Of a DNA stretch of 64,000 nucleotides, positions 1-10,554 are shown piece after piece. The position numbers and the translations under genes were made by a program. Numbering within the stretch: the stretch's first letter is position 1; the number at the start of each line of letters is the position of its first letter. This DNA is from Sternotherus odoratus (lineage: Eukaryota; Chordata; Testudines; Kinosternidae). Location: assembly GCA_032164245.1 (NCBI GenBank), contig JAVMKO010000007.1:4426371-4490370 (forward strand), given 5' to 3'. The notes beneath the pieces are model-generated. The model made no database searches and was not told the origin of the DNA. It worked only from the letters and a program-made list of their open reading frames with translations.

Positions 1-879
1 GCCACAGATGAAGATGAAATACATCCGTATGGAACTCGATTGAACAACCAGTTGGAGAATAGCATCATACGAGAAGCCATGGGCTTCAATTTAGCCAAAG
101 TGTGTGGGAAGGAGTTAGGACTCCCTAAAAACCTCCGTGAACAGAGAAGTGGAATTGCTGGCGGCACAAATGCTCATGGATGCCACCCAACAGGGGGACT
201 TGCCTTCCCCTGGGGCAGATCAGCTGAGAAATCCATCCCTGGGAGTTGACCACTGGAGTTCGTAGGTCACCAGTGGAGGGCTGAAGGCTGACATTTTCAG
301 AAGTAAGTGGGGATTTGGGGGGGCCCACTTTGAGATCCTTGATTTTCAGAAAGTGCTGAGCACCTGCCCTCGGAAAAATCAACTCTTGTTAAGAGATCTC
401 AAATGGGTCACCCCAAAATGGAGGCACCTACCATCACTCTTGAAACTCCTGGCCTTTGTGTGGCCTTGGAGTGACAAGTCTGTTTGTTACATGGCTGTTT
501 ACAGCATGAAAGTAGCCACTAAGGTATCACGCATGTAAGACTGGTCTCCTGGCTTAGCGTTGGACCTCCTCATTTACACCAATGTGAGAATCCGGCCCAT
601 TAGAGGTATTGTCAATGGTCCGGTCTATTCCCTTCTGTTAGTGTCAATGGTATTCTTGCCCTCAGATCCAATTTTCATACCTCTCTTGTTTACGTGGTCT
701 GTAGCTCTCAGTAAGAACTTTAATCCCGCTCCCTAGCTCTGGGGGATGATAAGGGGAGAGACTGGTCTGACAGTGATCTCTGGCGTTGACATGCTCCATC
801 TTGGTGATGAGAGAAAGTGGATCCAAGCAGACTGTTCTCTGCCCTTGGTAACATGGCGCTCGCTGGGCACAAGGGTGTA
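1..879. other. Unannotated stretch upstream of CHRNA8 exon 3
   Basis: No coding exon, RNA gene or clear repeat is recognised. It is presumably intronic or 5' flanking sequence of CHRNA8. CHRNA8 exon 2, about 140 bp coding the first beta-strand, was looked for here and up to 9500 and not found. Confidence 0.4.
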
Positions 880-1755
880 TATATGCACAAATGATTTGGA
901 GGAAGGGATAAAGAGTGAGGTGGCAAAGTTTGCAGATGATACTAAACGGCTCAAAATAGTAAAGACCAAAGCAGACTGTGAAGAACTTCAAAAAGATCTC
1001 ACAAAACTAAGTGATTGGGCAACAAAATGGCAAATGAAATTTAATGTGGATAAATGTGAAATAATGCATGTTGGAAAAAATAACCCCAACTATACATACA
1101 ATATGATGGGGGCGAATTTAACTACAACTAATCAGGGAAAAGATCTTGGAGTCATGGTGGATAGTTCTCTGAAGACGTCCATGCAGTGCGCAGCGGCAGT
1201 CAAAAAAGCAAATAGGATGTTAGGAATCATTATAAAAGGGATAGAGAATAAGACCGAGAATATCTTATTGCCCTTATACAAATCCATGGTGCGCCCACAT
1301 CTTGAATACTGAGTGGTGTGGAGGAAGTGAATAAGGAAAAGTTATTTACTTGTTCCCATAATAGAAGAAGTAGGGGCCACCCAATGAAATTAATGGGCAG
1401 CAGGTTTAAAACAGATAAAAGGAAGGTCTTCTTCACACTGCACACAGTCAACCTGTGGAACTCCTTGCCTGAGGAGGTTGTGAAGGCCAAGACTATAACA
1501 GGGTTTAAAAGAGAACTGGATAAATTCATGGAGGTTAAGTCCATTAATGGCTATTAGCCAGGATGGGTAAGGAATGGTGTCCCTAGCTTCTGTTTGTCAG
1601 ACGGGGGTGATGGATGGCAGGAGAGAGGTCACTTGATCATTACCTGTTAGGTTCACTCACTCTGGGGCACCTGGCATTGGCCACTGTCGGTAGACAGGAT
1701 ACTGGGCTGGATGGACCGTTGGTATGACCCATTACGGCTTTTCTTATGCTCTTAT
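880..1755 (+). mobile_element. CR1/L3-like LINE, 3' part, internally deleted
   Basis: Translation gives reverse transcriptase sequence with the catalytic-region block KFADDTK, then WQMKFNVDKCEIMHVGKNN and PLYKSMVRPHLEY. After a short deletion at about 1312-1320 it resumes as RGHPMKLMGSRFKTDKRK and VVNLW-type residues. The 3' end has the usual GGCTGGATGGACCGTTGGT and a short TTCTTATG repeat tail at 1737-1757. The frame is broken, so the copy is dead. Confidence 0.85.
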
Positions 1756-2704
1756 GTTCACTCTCCATGTAGCTGTGGGGTTGTCGTTTCATTGCTCCCC
1801 AGGGACAGCTCTCTACATATGGCTCTTAGAGAGAAAAAGGCTCCAAAGTGGGCAAGGAGAAGGCAGGGCCATGGACCCCATCCTCACTATGCCCTGGCCA
1901 GGAGAGCAGTCTTCCAGGGCATAGCTGCGTGCACACTCCCTCGGCACGGCGGGGGTCTCAGAGAGGAATTGTGGGGGGCTGTGCCTTTGAGGCACAACTG
2001 AGCCCCAAATGAGTAACGAGTGGTGGTGGAAATTAAATTACACCCAGTGAAATCCCAACCCCCTTTCAGGGCTGGCTTCAGCTAGTGGGAGTCATGGACT
2101 GTTTCCAATCAAAAGAGCCCCCAACAGCTTAAATGCCCAGGATGGGGTAGAGTGCAATGTTAAGGTTGTACAGTCAAGCATGTCAGGAATTTCCAAAAGT
2201 TAGTCGCCATGGCAACATCCACTCAGCCTTCTTAACAACCCCCTTTCAAACGGAGAACCTCAGAGCGAGGCGGGACCGCCAGGGTCACCCCGTCTCACCC
2301 CCTGCCAAGATGCGGGATTTGGGTCTAAACATATTTTTATTTTTAATGAAAAACCTAAATCATCCAGGCTGCCTGGCAGGGCTAACAATGTTACCAGGGT
2401 AACCCTGCCTCTTAGAACATCTTATTTCTTGCAACATTAAATGAGGGGAAAAACAGCATTTGCATTATGCTAAATTGCTAGTAGTGTTTAGGAGGCCAGT
2501 GAGATGCTGTTGGTAATCAGCATCTAGGAAGCTTTGGAAATGGAGTACCTGAAGAAATACAAAAGGCAGGGGGGGGGGGGGGGGGGGGGAAAGCCAAGTG
2601 GCCTATTTCAGAAGTTAAAGTGAACTGTTCTAATTTAATCTATGCTGCAAAAGCTCCTTATGGGACTGCCCAGTAAGTAGCAAACATGATGCCTCTTCAT
2701 TAGG
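1756..2704. other. No gene; 21-bp poly(G) run
   Basis: No exon or family-level repeat recognised. A run of 21 G residues at 2569-2589 is the only notable feature. It could be a sequencing-sensitive homopolymer. Confidence 0.5.
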
Positions 2705-3145
2705 TCACCTGTGCGGATTGAACCAGGGAACCAGGTTAAAAGACGTGAGCTGCTCCTTAAAAACCTCTAAGGAAGGAGATTCCACCACCTCCCTAGGTAA
2801 CCCATTCCAGTGCTTCACCACCCTCCTAGTGAAAAAGATTTTCCTAATATCCAACCTAGACCTCCCCCTCTGCAACTTGAGACCATTACTCCTTGTTCTG
2901 TCATCTGGTACACTGAGAACAGCCGAGCTCCATCCTCTTTGGAACCCTCCTTCAGGTACCTGAAGGCTGATATCAAATCCCCCCCTCACTCTTCTGCAAA
3001 CTAAACAAGCCCAGTTCTCTCAGCCTCTCCTCATAAGTCATGTGCTCCAGCCCACTGATCATTTTTGTTGCCCTCTGCTGGACTCTCTCCAATTTGTCCA
3101 CATCTTTTCTGTAGTGGAGGACCCAGGCCTGTCCCGTACTCCAGG
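2705..3145 (-). mobile_element. CR1 LINE 3' fragment
   Basis: On the minus strand it codes the end of the CR1 ORF2: ERVQQRATKMISGLEHMTYE, then [20 protein letters not shown] and [20 protein letters not shown]. The frame shifts between these blocks. It lacks the terminal ATTCTATG repeats, so both ends are truncated. Confidence 0.88.
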
Positions 3146-4316
3146 TCCCAGCCCAGGAACCTAAGAATAGCGGCCACATGCTACCATGTCCCTTTAATGA
3201 AACTGCCTTCAATTCCCTAGGCCAGGGGGTCTCCAAACTTTTTGAGACAAGAGCCAGATTAGATTTTTTAAGGGGCTCCTCTGGCCACTGCCACGCCCCC
3301 TCCCCCCTTTTCTCCTCCGGACGCACCACGGGGGCACTCACATAGGTTGCTGGCAGCAGCTCGTGTTAGGTGCAGGGGGGAGGGAAGCAGCGGCTTCTCC
3401 ACGTGCCTGCTCTGCCCATTGGCCTGGGTCAGTTTCAACCAGTTCCTTGAAAACCCCATTCATTGTGGCCCAGAGAACAATATCAAGACACCTATGACCG
3501 CAAGAGCAGACTTAACACGGTTTTTTGTCACTGGCTAGCACTGCAAAGTTCAGAGGGAAACCGAGGCACAAACAGGCTTCATAAAAAGATGACAGAAAAA
3601 ATTCCCAAGTCATCGCACCCATTAATGGTATCTGGTAATTGCATCTGATAATGGTACCAAGCTGGGTTTTCCTGGCATTAGTATGGTGGTGAATTGATTT
3701 CTTGTTTGCCTGGGCTGGTAAAGGAAACCCCTACCTGACTCAACATTTACCACCTGGCAACAACTGGTCATAGGAATGCCAACAAATAGCTGTATGAACA
3801 CTGTCATTGGCACACTCCTGCTTCAGATGGGGTCTTGGCAGGCAGGAGCCGTGACAACAGCTCTGCTGGAATGGGAGCTGCGTAGTTTGCCAAAACGCAA
3901 TGAGCATTGTGGATGCACTCCGGTCCCTGACAGGCACAGGGCTGGGACCCGGATCACACGAGTATTGAGGTAGGAGAAAAGAAACCCTGATCACTGACCA
4001 TTAATCCTCTCTTATGATCTAGGGACCCAACACTAGGGAAGCGTCTATAGCAGACAGCAAATCTTTTCCTAAGCAGCTCAGTGCTAATTGCATATAAAGC
4101 CTCTTTGGAACAGAGTAGCGCAGATGCTCTGTCATGACTGCCCGTGGGAGTTCAGTTCAGGCATCCTAGGCTAGTTCAAGATGCTAACGCTCCAGTTTTC
4201 AGGGGTGCTGAGAGCTGCAGCTGCAGCCAACGGGCACTGCAAATTATTCAGCAGCTCTGAAAAGTCAGGCATTGAGTGTTCTCACGTCCAGATCAAACTC
4301 TGTTTCTTAACAGTAA
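3146..4316. other. No gene; possible degraded hAT terminus
   Basis: No exon recognised. Near 3229 the sequence CAGGGGGTCTCCAAACTTTT resembles the end of hAT transposons, but no matching second terminus was found. The rest is unclassified. Confidence 0.35.
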
Positions 4317-4320
4317 CAAG

Positions 4321-4746
4321 TGTGGCAGGGTGCTGGCCAGGAGTGCCTGAACCAGCCCTGCGGGCCCTTTAAGAGGGAGCAGAAGCCTGCAAACCTCCCT
4401 TGCAGAAAGGCTAATCAGCCACCTGGGCTGCAGGGCAATTAGCCTTGAGGAGTGGCACCTGGCAGCCTCCTCAGGGGGATAAAAGGCCTGCCAGAAGGCA
4501 AGCCCAGTGTGGTGGGGATGGTATAGAGTGAGGTGGTGGTTTGAGCTAGTCAGAGCTGTGTGTTTGAGTTGCAAACTGTAAGCTGGAGTATACAGAGTCT
4601 GTGGAGCTGTGAGTTGTATACTGAAGGACTGGACAAGCTGTATGTATTGGTGGTGGGGCCTGCACTGTGAATAAAGAGCACTGTTTGGAGCAGAGAAGGG
4701 TTTCCTGCCTGTGTTCCTGAGAGGGGTGAGAGAGCGGTCTGTCACA
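4321..4746 (+). mobile_element. Solo LTR of the gag-only gypsy-like family
   Basis: This 426-bp copy starts TGTGGCAGGGTGCTGG and ends GTCTGTCACA, closely matching the LTRs at 10064 and 12126. It has a GATAAAAGG promoter-like box and AATAAA at its 3' side. CAAG flanks both sides (4317-4320 and 4747-4750), a 4-bp duplication, or 5 bp (ACAAG) if the last A of the LTR is counted. No internal region is attached, so it arose by LTR-LTR recombination. Confidence 0.9.
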
Positions 4747-4750
4747 CAAG

Positions 4751-5529
4751 GTATACGGTGACAGCTTGGCCATGTGTCTGAAAAGACCACCACCTTTCCC
4801 ACCCACATTCTGAGCCCCCCAAAGCCATCCACCAATGGGTTGGATTCCCATTTGACTGGGGATTGTCTCCTGAAGAGGCACTATGAAAGTCCAACCTCCC
4901 TCTGATTTCTTAAATTAGTTCTAATTCCCCTCCGTACCGATTTTTTGGATTGTTGGCCGTGCCCTGAAGCCCTCCCCTGCTGGCATTGGCCTAAGGGCAG
5001 ATGGTCTGCCCCCATTATCTTGCTATTAAAAGAAGGGAAAGATTACTTTGTGATTGAGAAGTTGAATTATTCCCTTTGGATCAGTCTCGTAAAATTGTCC
5101 TGTAGCAATGCCACAGCTACCTTGCTGGGAAAGGAAGATGCCTTCGTCTTCAGACTGTCCAGAGGTTTGGCCTTTTCCCCAGCCTGCTGTCTCAGGGCTC
5201 TTCTCCACAGGGAACTTGGCAAGAGATCCACTGGGGTGGATCGAAAACAGTGTCAAAATGAGCAGCTCTTTCTTGCATTGGTAAGGGGTTTCCTGGGTCT
5301 GCTTGCAGACTAGGAGGCTCTGTAGGGAAGCGTGTGACCTGGGTCAAGCAGCAGTCAGACTGCAGCCAGCCTATGCCAAGTTGGAGGGATGTTGTGTTGC
5401 TCTCTTTTAGCAGCCTGTTTTCTCTCTTTCTGGTTTTCAATTTCTTGTGCGTTATTCTGAATCCTAAGAAATAAAGTCGTCTTACTTTGCAATCTTCCAG
5501 CAAGAATATTTGTGTTTTTATCTAACCTC
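4751..5529. other. No gene recognised
   Basis: Several short open frames occur, but none shows a domain or flanking splice sites. No repeat family recognised. Confidence 0.4.

Positions 5530-5609
<80 letters not shown>
5530..5609 (+). repeat. Compound microsatellite (CTGT)n(GT)n
   Basis: About eight CTGT units are followed by a short TCTC interruption and about 22 GT units. A length-variable simple repeat. Confidence 0.95.
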
Positions 5610-5611
<2 letters not shown>

Positions 5612-5823
5612 CTGTGAACATATATTTAAGGGTGGGCCTGGTTTTTCAACAAATGCAGGTGTACGGCTGCAGTCCCAACTTGCAGCTGAAATGATTCCAT
5701 TTGCAGTTGCAAACTGGGCAGTTTGGCCAACTCGGAAAAGGTTTCAAGGACTTTGGAAAATCACATCCTGCCAATCTGGGAAACCCTCACATCCCCATTT
5801 GACACCTGGAAAGGGCAACTGTG

Positions 5824-5948
5824 TTAGGGTGACCAGACAGCAAGTGTGAAAAATCAGGATGAGGGTGGGGGGTAATAGGAGCCTATATAAGAAAAAGACC
5901 CCAAAATCGGGGCTGTCCCTATAAAATCAGGACATCTGGTCACCCTAG
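5824..5948. mobile_element. 125-bp MITE with 13-bp inverted ends
   Basis: The element begins TTAGGGTGACCAG and ends CTGGTCACCCTAG, which are inverted repeats with one mismatch. The centre is also partly palindromic (CTATATAAGAAAAAGACCCC). ACTGTG on both sides (5818-5823 and 5949-5954) is a likely target duplication. No coding capacity; a non-autonomous DNA transposon. Confidence 0.85.
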
Positions 5949-5954
5949 ACTGTG

Positions 5955-8744
5955 TTGCTTCCCGGCATCATTCCCAGCAGTGAATGGCTATAAACTTTCC
6001 CTGTCTTGCTCTCCACACTCACTCTGCGAGCTCAAACAGGCCCCCAGGCAAGGTTGAGAATAGGCTGGGGGTGGCCATGGGGAGTAGGGGGGTGGGAGGC
6101 TACAAGAAATGGTTTTTCCAAGGCTGCCAAAGACCCAAGCAGCCGGGTGTAGGTCAAAATTCTTGCCGATTGCTTTTACTAAAAAGCGAGAGAGAAAGAA
6201 CCCTCAGTCCAGGGGACTCCCCCTCCCAGGCACCTAGAATCCAGGACCAAACCTGAGTGGTTTAAAGCCTAATTTTGGAGTTCATTGTGATGGGGACTAC
6301 AGATCTAAGGAGCCAGGACTGAAAGTAAAGTCTACAGCCCTACGAAAGAGGATGCTAAAGACCCTGGACTGGAGAGGGGAGTTTGCAGGCCCGGGAGGGC
6401 ACCTGTCGATAGTCATTAAGTTCCAAACTTGTAGCTTTGCCATGGAACGTTCCTGCTGATGAGTCCCCCCCCTCGCTTCCATTCCTACGACTGCCATGAC
6501 ACTTTAGTATTTAATGAAACAAAGCCCTGAGGTTTTTTTCTTTGCAGTGCTGAAAATCAATCACTTGGGCGACTCACCAGTGGGAAAAACATTTCCCGCC
6601 AAAATCGTTCACGAGCGGCAATGCCCCAGCGTGTGCTAAGCCGCTTCCAGTTCGCTTGTGCTTTCAGTGCCAGTGGGCTTTGAACCTAGTGGAACTACAG
6701 GCAGGAAAAGACAGTGGAGCCCGCACCCGGCTGACAACTCGGGCTGTCAGTGCTAGGGTGTGGGGACCACCAGCTGGGAGCCCGCGCCCGGCTGACAACT
6801 TAGGCTGTCCGATCCAGGGGTGCCAGGCTCCGGCTGTCAGTACCCCACAATGCCCCGCCCAGTTCAATCAGTGAATACTCTCAGCGTGAGGACGTGCACC
6901 ACAGACGGAAGGAGCATAGCGTGGGTGTGACTCACGGCTGTAGTTCCTGCACTGGCTGTAGGTCTATTTCATTTTGTAGTGTAGACAAGCCCTTACGCGG
7001 TGACGGTTTGAATCAAACCAGAGGTTTGGGCTTTTGCAAAAGTTTCGGAACTTGTTGGGGAACAAATTGCTTGGTCTAGAAACTCCACAGCTTCCTTTGG
7101 CCCCTGGGCGGGCTGCGGCTTTCAACTAGTTTGGGAAAAACCGAGAGTTCAGTATGTATTTGGAAGGCATGGGGACTTTGTATAAACGACTTCAGGGTAC
7201 AGATCACGCAGCTTTATATGCTTCTTGGCTTGTATTCGTGGGAGGATGTTACGAGAGGAGAGAGACCTCCTGGGATCAGTTATCCTACAGAGCTTTCAAC
7301 CTACCAGAAAGAGCCACCAGGGCTAACGATCTCTTCGGTTTGCTCCACGGACTCCCAGACCCAGTAGACATGGGGCTCCTCATGTTGATGGCCACTCCTG
7401 GCTGAGAACACAGAGGATAGCCACGGTACCTGCCAAGGTTTTCCTTGGTCCATACGAGCAGAAAGCAGCTGAAACATCTGCCTAGCTGGAAGCTGCCGGG
7501 TGACGAGAATTTTTAAAAATTGGACATTTCATTGAGGTGCCTAATTGGGAGCTGAACTCTTTTGAAAACCTGGCACCTTATCTCAGTCATTAATGTCTGC
7601 AAAGGAACTTAATCGACTTCGAGTGAGATCCTGGCCACGCCGAATTCAATGGAGCCAAAATGTCACTCTTTGTCTTAATGAAATTGTGTCTGGGAGTTAT
7701 TAATCTATTTCCATTCAAAGTGTTAGCTATTATGGCCTGTTCGTCCCCAGATCTTACCGGCCTGATGGATTTTGTGTGGTGTCCCGTCTCTCTTTGATAA
7801 CTGCAGTGCAAGTCCAATGTGCTATAGCGCACGAGATTTACCAAGATATTCCATAGTAACTTTGTTCAATGCCACTTACTGAAATGCAGTCATCTCGGGC
7901 CTATTACACTCTCTATCTCCACTGCATTGTAGCGAATTCGTCTGCTCTCTCGGCTAGCTTTGTGCTTACTGCTTCTCCTTTTCTAGCAACGAATCAGAGC
8001 AAAGGGCATGCAACAGAAACGATTCAGTCCTAGTACAGAAGAAGGGGAGTTTAGGTCAAAATGATCCTTTCTCCAGCCCAGCGGCACAGGGGAATATAAA
8101 CCACGCTGCCCAATTGCCAGTCCCTGTGCAGGTGGCAGGGGGGAAAGCAGGTTCTGTAGGCTGCTGGTCTCCCTCCTGTGCTGGTTGGCTGAGAATGATG
8201 AGAAAGGGGGCGGAGCCTCAATTTGCCACACCCTTCCTCAAGGCATGGCCAGCAGAGCGGAGCTAGTGCAGAGTGGGTAGGCACCGGTTTCTACCATGGC
8301 CAGAGCAAGGGAAGCATAGGGATGAGTCCCAATTTCTCCCAGCCCTTCCCTGCACTGCTTTTGGAGCATCCCAGTTACCCACAACTCCTTGCACAGGAAG
8401 AGGCACCATAGCCCCTTAGCACTCCTTGATCTTGCAAACTCTGTGCCTTTCACAGCGGAGTTTGAAAAGCTGTTGCAGGCCTACACAAGTACCTGCGGAG
8501 GCTGTGCACGGCCACAGATCTGCTTAAGCACTGGGAGTTTTAAGTCCGAAACCAGCGGAGCCCTCGCCTCCTTACAGGCAAAGCTAAAATGGGCAAAAGT
8601 ATGGGTGTGTCTGAGGGGGTGTGGGCTTGCGTGTCCTCCCCATGCAAATGCGGTGCTTAGCTGCATGTTCCTCTCTATGATATAACGAGCCCACAAATTG
8701 GTAGCTGAGCAGCCATGTTCTTGGCCTGCTGGGTGTGCGTCTGA
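5955..8744. other. No gene; scattered repeat fragments
   Basis: No exon recognised. A 24-bp sequence (GGAGCCCGC(A/G)CCCGGCTGAC) occurs twice, at 6716 and 6778. AGTGTAGACAAGCCC at 6981 resembles the terminus of turtle DNA transposons. The remainder is unclassified. Confidence 0.35.
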
Positions 8745-8860
8745 GCAATCCACTTGACCTCTCTGTGCCTTAGTCTCACCATCTGTAAAATGGGGTCATG
8801 ACATCTTTTTTGCAGAGCACTTTGAGATTTATAGCTGACAAGCTCTAGGTAGTGTTATTA
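8745..8860 (+). repeat. MIR-like CORE-SINE fragment
   Basis: CTTGACCTCTCTGTGCCTTA followed by TCACCATCTGTAAAATGGGG is the conserved body of MIR-type SINEs. It is truncated at both ends. Confidence 0.75.
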
Positions 8861-9270
8861 TGGGGAAAGAATTGGATTCCAGGGTGATCTGTAGCCTGCT
8901 TAGAGTTGTGTTTAGATACACGGAGCTCCACATCTGTTCCGCATCGCGTCCTCTTGATAAATATCATTTTCACGGTTTGCTGAGGTGTCCTAAATTGCTG
9001 CCCAAGACCAGCATTTTCTATATAAATTTCAATGTCGTAACTTTAAGATGCGTCTTGGGAATCTATTCACGATTCGTCTGTAGCAACAATAACGACAGCG
9101 TTAATCCTCGCCGGTTACTGTATGTCATGGAGTGCCATCGTTTATTTTACCACAGCCATCTAATTAAATGAAAATCTCTGATGGCTTTTGTAGAGAATAA
9201 ATGTCTTCAAATAAATAATGGCCACGGTAAATTATTTTCATTGCTGATGTTGATGAGTTATAATGAGAGC
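8861..9270. other. Repeat-free block before CHRNA8 exon 3
   Basis: This 400-bp AT-rich but CpG-containing segment (ACGATTCG, AACGACAGCG, CTCGCCGG) matches no repeat in the window and has no coding signature. It could be a conserved non-coding element. That is a guess from its composition and position 230 bp from an exon. Confidence 0.3.
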
Positions 9271-9274
9271 TGAA

Positions 9275-9372
9275 TTTTCATAGATTCGTTTTTAAGGCCA
9301 GAAGGAACTATTATGGTCATTTAGTCTGATCTTCATCACACAGGTCAGAGATTTCACCCGACTCCAGCATGG
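9275..9372 (-). repeat. CR1-type 3' tail fragment
   Basis: TAAGGCCAGAAGGAACTATT followed by TTTAGTCTGATCTTCATCAC resembles a widespread reptile short repeat whose end is shared with CR1-like LINEs. It is short and diverged. Confidence 0.5.
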
Positions 9373-9500
9373 AGTCCATCATTTGTGACTGCAATATTTG
9401 CATTCATTTACCCTGTGAGCTGGGTTTGGGTTTGATTTTGTGGGGAAAGACCCTGCCCTATTTTCTTGGGCTCATTATGTTTTCTTCTCTCTTTTCGAAG

Positions 9501-9545
9501 GATGAGAAGAACCAGGTGCTGATAACAAACGCTTGGCTACAGATG
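9501..9545 (+). CDS. CHRNA8: CHRNA8 exon 3 (extracellular domain)
   Basis: This 45-bp exon reads DEKNQVLITNAWLQM, the conserved beta-strand near the N-terminus of nicotinic receptor alpha subunits (alpha-7 has DEKNQVLTTNIWLQM). It is flanked by a pyrimidine-rich acceptor ending AAG and a GTGAGT donor, both in phase 0. The 45-bp length is the invariant size of exon 3 in this gene family. It begins the part of the gene visible here. Confidence 0.93.
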
Positions 9546-10063
9546 GTGAGTAACTTTACATCAGCACTGAACACAAATTGTTGTCACAGGAAGCTACTGA
9601 ATATGATCCTTTGGCAGAAGAACTGTCTGTCATCGTCTATACTGGGACATACGCAATTGAGCTCTTGGCAATATTACTGAAGGTGGAATGGGGCAGGCTT
9701 TCCAAAGCAGCACACAGAAGGGAGGTACCTGACTCTGACTGGCTTTCAGTGGGAGTTGGGTCCTCTGAAAATCCCAGTTATCACTTCTTTTCAGATCTGA
9801 AAATGAAACAATCGGCCATATTAATTCCTGTTGTAACTCTGATGAGCTCAGTGGAGTTGGTCCAATGAGCCTTAAGGCACAGATGTTAATAAACAAGGCT
9901 CTAACCATGTCTAGGTATTGAAATTGGAGGGTTGGTTTTCAAAGGTGTGGGCATCTTGTCATTTCCACTGAAGTTAATGACTGGGATTTCCAAAGGTGCC
10001 TCAAATCCTAATGAAGCTGCACATCTTGCTTTCTTAAACTTCTCTGAGAATCCCAGATAGTGT

Positions 10064-10501
10064 TGTGGCAGGGTGCTGGCCAGGAGTGCCTGAGCCAGCC
10101 CTGCCGGCCCTTTAAGAGGGAGAAAAGCCCTCTGCAAACCTCCCTTGCAGGAAAGGCTAATCAGCCACCTGGCTTGCAGGGCAATCAACATGGATGAGTG
10201 GCACCTGGTAGCCTCCTCAGGGGGATAAAAGGCCTGCCAGGAAGCAAGCCCAGTGTGGTGGGGATGGTATAGAGTGTGGTGTGGTTTGAGTGATTCAGAG
10301 CTGTGGGTTAAGAACTATAAGAGTTGTAAACTGTAAGCTGGACTATACAGAGTCTGTGGAGCTGTGAGTTGTATACTGAAGGACTGGACAAGCTGTATGT
10401 ATTGGTGGTGGGGCCTGCACTGTGAATAAAGAGCACTGTTTGGAGCAAAGAAGGGTTTCCTGCCTGTGTTCCTGAGAGGGGTGAGAGAGCGGTCTGTCAC
10501 A
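10064..10501 (+). mobile_element. 5' LTR of gag-only gypsy-like element
   Basis: 438 bp, TGTG…CACA, and nearly identical to the 3' LTR at 12126: about five substitutions, roughly 1% divergence, by reading the two copies. It has GATAAAAGG at 10223 and AATAAA at 10426. The TSD is GTGT at 10060-10063 and 12564-12567 (AGTGT if the last LTR base is shared). Confidence 0.95.
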
Positions 10502-10503
10502 AG

Positions 10504-10521
10504 TGGTGTCAGAAGTGGGAT
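10504..10521 (+). promoter_or_regulatory. Primer binding site, tRNA-Leu type
   Basis: TGGTGTCAGAAGTGGGAT follows the 5' LTR by two bases. It is complementary to the 3' end of vertebrate tRNA-Leu(CAA), CCCACTTCTGACA plus CCA, as I remember it. It marks the minus-strand priming site. Confidence 0.75.
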
Positions 10522-10554
10522 CGCTACACCAGCAATCCAACTGGTGGCCCTGAG

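Noticed and set aside
4293..4835. 180-codon minus-strand frame
   Set aside because: Antisense of the solo LTR; the same frame recurs antisense to the other LTR copies.
5512..5849. Open frames rich in Cys/Val and Ser/Leu
   Set aside because: Products of the (CTGT)n(GT)n simple repeat.
1..9500. CHRNA8 exons 1 and 2
   Set aside because: Searched for the conserved residues preceding DEKNQ and for a signal peptide; no convincing match with splice sites was seen.
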